A stretch of 64,000 nucleotides of DNA from Lysobacter sp. yr284 (GTDB lineage Bacteria > Pseudomonadota > Gammaproteobacteria > Xanthomonadales > Xanthomonadaceae): positions 62,001-126,000 of the forward strand of contig NZ_FNPT01000006.1 in the NCBI RefSeq assembly GCF_900107375.1, in the 5' to 3' direction. This document shows positions 62,110 to 64,000 of this stretch, piece after piece; the first letter of the stretch is position 1, and the number at the start of each line of letters is the position of its first letter. A program made the position numbers and the translations under genes. The notes below the pieces were generated by a model. That model saw only the letters and a program-made list of their open reading frames with translations. It did no database searches and was not told the DNA's origin.

Positions 62110-62919
62110 TCAATCCGGCACGATCTGGTGGATCTCGAACCAGTTGTCGAAGCCGTTGTCCTGCGCGGCCGGGAAATCCGCGGGCAGGTCGGCCAGCACT
62201 TCGCCGCCGGTGGCGTTGTCCGCCGGCAACACGTGGCGGCCGTACATCGGCGTGGGCAGCGCGGGCAGGCGCAGGTCCGAGGGAAACGTCGCCACCGACT
62301 GCAGCGGGTAGCTGTCCATGTTCTCCAGCGCCTGCAGCGGCGTCTGGTCGTCGGGCTTGACGATGCGCACCGCGCACCAGTCGATGCGGATGAATTCCGG
62401 CGCGTAAGCGTACAGGTGCACGTCGTCGGTCTCGGACGGATCGGACAGCGGGCTCTTCGAGGCGCGCACGCAGTAGTACACGCCGTACCAGTGATCGCGC
62501 TGGATCTTTTCCTCGTAGCGGCGGCAGGCGTCGAGGTAGTTGTCGATGTACTGCTCGACTGTGGCGTGGTTGGGATTGGCGATGGTGGTCAGCGGCACCA
62601 GATTGCGCCAGGTATCGCCGCGCCCGTGCCAGCGGCCGTTGACCAGATGGCCGCGGATCCAGCCGGGCGGGCGGTCGTCGACGAAGGTGTCGGGCGGGCC
62701 GCCGGCCAGCGTGCGGTCCCAGGGCGCGCCGCCGACCGAGGGATAGTTGGTCTGCTGCGCGTCGGGCATCTTGAGGTCCGGTCCCAGCACCGCCGCCGCC
62801 CAGCTCGCGCCGAAGTCGGCGATCCGGCGCTGCGCGAGCGGGCCGGCGCCGCTGCGGATGTTGAGGAAGATCGGCGTGTTCGGGCTCCAGCGCTTGCGGT
62901 CGTAGACGATGCGGCTCAT
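62110..62919 (-). CDS. DNA/RNA non-specific endonuclease-like protein
   Basis: This encodes 269 aa with no signal peptide. The segment GWIRGHLVNGRWHGRGDTW, then RNLVPLTTIANPNHATVEQYI, fits the RGHLxN...GxG...NLxPLTxxAN signature of the bacterial toxin branch of the NUC1/Endonuclease_NS superfamily, with His in RGHL as catalytic base and Asn as metal ligand. The C-terminal half has an acidic, Tyr-rich region without known motifs. Such nucleases are delivered by T6SS, T7SS or contractile injection systems. No immunity gene is evident beside it. Confidence 0.7.
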   Translation of the reverse strand: MSRIVYDRKRWSPNTPIFLNIRSGAGPLAQRRIADFGASWAAAVLGPDLKMPDAQQTNYPSVGGAPWDRTLAGGPPDTFVDDRPPGWIRGHLVNGRWHGRGDTWRNLVPLTTIANPNHATVEQYIDNYLDACRRYEEKIQRDHWYGVYYCVRASKSPLSDPSETDDVHLYAYAPEFIRIDWCAVRIVKPDDQTPLQALENMDSYPLQSVATFPSDLRLPALPTPMYGRHVLPADNATGGEVLADLPADFPAAQDNGFDNWFEIHQIVPD

Positions 62920-63224
62920 GGCGTCACCTGGGGTCGTGGGCGATCGGCCCGGCGGGCGATCGGCGCGGTTGGCCGTGCGCGGGAAACAGCGCGCCGCCGG
63001 CGGCGCGCGGCGCATCGCCGCGGACCCCGGGCCAGCCCGCGGGTCCGGCGGGCCGGCACAGGGAAAACGCGTGGGACGCCGCGGCGTGAAAACGGCCGTG
63101 CCCGGCGCCGCGTGCGGTCGCGGTTCGGGTCGCCGGCGGGGTCCGGCGCGGGCGCCGGTCGCGGCGGGGATGACAGCGCGAAGCCCGCCACTACAATGCC
63201 GCATCGCCTCCCTGGAACGCCGCA
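62920..63224. other. 305-bp divergent region between the endonuclease-like and AI-2E transporter genes
   Basis: Very GC-rich and without ORFs, except for the promoter at 63170-63197 that faces right. No leftward promoter is clear. Confidence 0.5.
63170..63197 (+). promoter_or_regulatory. Sigma70-like promoter for the AI-2E family gene
   Basis: ATGACA (63170-63175), a 16-bp spacer and TACAAT (63192-63197) lie 28 bp before the ATG. Both boxes match five of six consensus bases. The leader would be short, about 20 bases. Confidence 0.6.
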
Positions 63225-64000
63225 ATGGAACCCCATGTCGACCCTGCCGCGGCGCCCGGCCCCGGCGCCGCTTCCACGCTGGCGGCGGTGTCGCTGAAGG
63301 CGCCGCCGGGGCGCATCGCGGCCTGGCTGTTCACCGCGGCGGCGCTGTTCCTGGTGCTGAAGTTCGGCCTGCTCAGCGCGCTGCTGTCGGGATTGCTGGT
63401 GTTCCAGCTGGTGCACACGCTCGCGCGCCTGGCCGACCGGCGGATCAAGGGGCAGTGGGCGCGGCTGTTCGCGGTGATGCTGATCGCGGCGCTGGTGGTC
63501 GGCGGCCTGACCCTGGCGACGCTGGGCCTGATCGCGTTCTTCCGCGCCGACACCGGCGGCGAACAGGCGCTGCTGGCGCGGCTGATGGACGTCATCGACG
63601 CCTCGCGCGCGCAGGTGCCGGCCTGGGCCCAGCCCTACCTGCCGGAAGACCTCAGCGACTTGCAGCGCGCGCTAAGCGCGTGGCTGGACGAGCACCGCGG
63701 CGAGCTGAGCCTGGTCGGCGCCGAAGCGGTGCAACTGGGCGCGCGGCTGGTGATCGGCATGGTGCTGGGCGCGATGATCGCGCTGCAGGACGAGCTGCAG
63801 CCGCTCAAGCTGGGGCCGCTGGGCTCGGAAATGCTGGCCCGCGCTGCGCGCCTGTCCGACGCGTTCCGCCGGGTGGTGTTCGCGCAGATCAAGATCTCCG
63901 CGCTGAACACCGCGTTCACCGCGATCTTCCTGCTGATCGTGCTGCCGCTGTTCGGCGTGCACCTGCCGATGGCCAAGACCCTGGTGGTGCTGACCTTCGT
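63225..64000 (+). CDS. AI-2E/PerM-family transporter, N-terminal part (3' end outside the window)
   Basis: The visible 258 residues show an Ala/Pro-rich start, paired hydrophobic helices (AAWLFTAAALFLVLKFGLLSALLSGLLVF) and the family's VQLxxxLxxRxxxR-like region (VFQLVHTLARL). Further helices follow, then a soluble helical segment (LLARLMDVIDASRAQVPAWAQ) and more membrane helices up to the edge. Members export quorum-signal precursors or Na+/H+ and other small solutes; the substrate is not predictable here. No stop occurs before 64000. Confidence 0.85.
   Translation, partial: MEPHVDPAAAPGPGAASTLAAVSLKAPPGRIAAWLFTAAALFLVLKFGLLSALLSGLLVFQLVHTLARLADRRIKGQWARLFAVMLIAALVVGGLTLATLGLIAFFRADTGGEQALLARLMDVIDASRAQVPAWAQPYLPEDLSDLQRALSAWLDEHRGELSLVGAEAVQLGARLVIGMVLGAMIALQDELQPLKLGPLGSEMLARAARLSDAFRRVVFAQIKISALNTAFTAIFLLIVLPLFGVHLPMAKTLVVLTF

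Noticed and set aside
1-64000. CRISPR arrays, tRNA or rRNA genes, insertion sequences and integrase genes
   Set aside because: None seen: no regularly spaced repeats, no recognisable transposase or recombinase motifs and no conserved RNA gene sequence.

Overview
The window is about 64 kb of very GC-rich DNA (roughly 70%) with strong GC bias at third codon positions. Gene content points to a Lysobacter-like member of the Xanthomonadaceae: a type VI secretion system (T6SS) carrying several vgrG cassettes, a lipase with a tail resembling the Xanthomonadales T4SS effector signal, a PadR/siderophore-interacting-protein/MFS group, and many secreted toxin-like proteins. The genus is an inference; no rRNA, tRNA or housekeeping marker is present to confirm it.

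Positions 1 to about 44,100 form a nearly complete T6SS island. At the left edge is the end of an M15 peptidase, a decayed PAAR gene and a membrane protein with a thiolase-like tail. These are followed by tssM-tagF-ompA-like (+), an Imm8 immunity gene (+) and tssA (-). Two vgrG cassettes lie inside the structural cluster. One is vgrG1, a Tle5-type phospholipase D and two possible immunity genes (+). The other is vgrG2, a transglutaminase-fold candidate effector and a periplasmic partner (-, tightly coupled). The minus strand then carries tssJ-tssK-tssL. From a shared divergent promoter region at about 25.0 kb the plus strand carries a TPR lipoprotein, tssB, tssC, hcp, tssE, tssF, tssG and tssH. 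A third cassette follows: vgrG3, a DUF4123 chaperone, a VasX-like pore-forming effector, a DUF6708-like membrane protein and a lipoprotein. All 13 core Tss proteins are encoded if Hcp is counted as TssD and VgrG as TssI. An intact PAAR spike tip, the PpkA/PppA/Fha phosphorylation pathway and TagQRST are not in the window.

Positions 44.4 to 47.7 kb hold a PadR regulator behind a multi-dyad operator, a siderophore-interacting flavoreductase and an MFS exporter closed by a perfect intrinsic terminator. Positions 47.7 to 53.1 kb hold a DUF2974-like lipase with an XVIPCD-like, glutamine-rich tail (a candidate T4SS effector), a P-loop kinase, a beta-barrel-like protein without a signal peptide, a secreted six-repeat protein and a small secreted cysteine-containing protein with its own terminator.

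Positions 53.8 to 56.9 kb encode a two-gene class II lanthipeptide locus (a precursor with five core cysteines, plus LanM) with no transporter beside it. The last part has an M13 lipoprotein metallopeptidase, a secreted AHH-type nuclease, two tandem paralogous secreted proteins, a non-specific-endonuclease-like protein and the start of an AI-2E/PerM-family transporter. Overall the window reads as an interbacterial-competition island. The least familiar parts are the transglutaminase-like T6SS cassette, the signal-less barrel protein and the minimal lanthipeptide locus.
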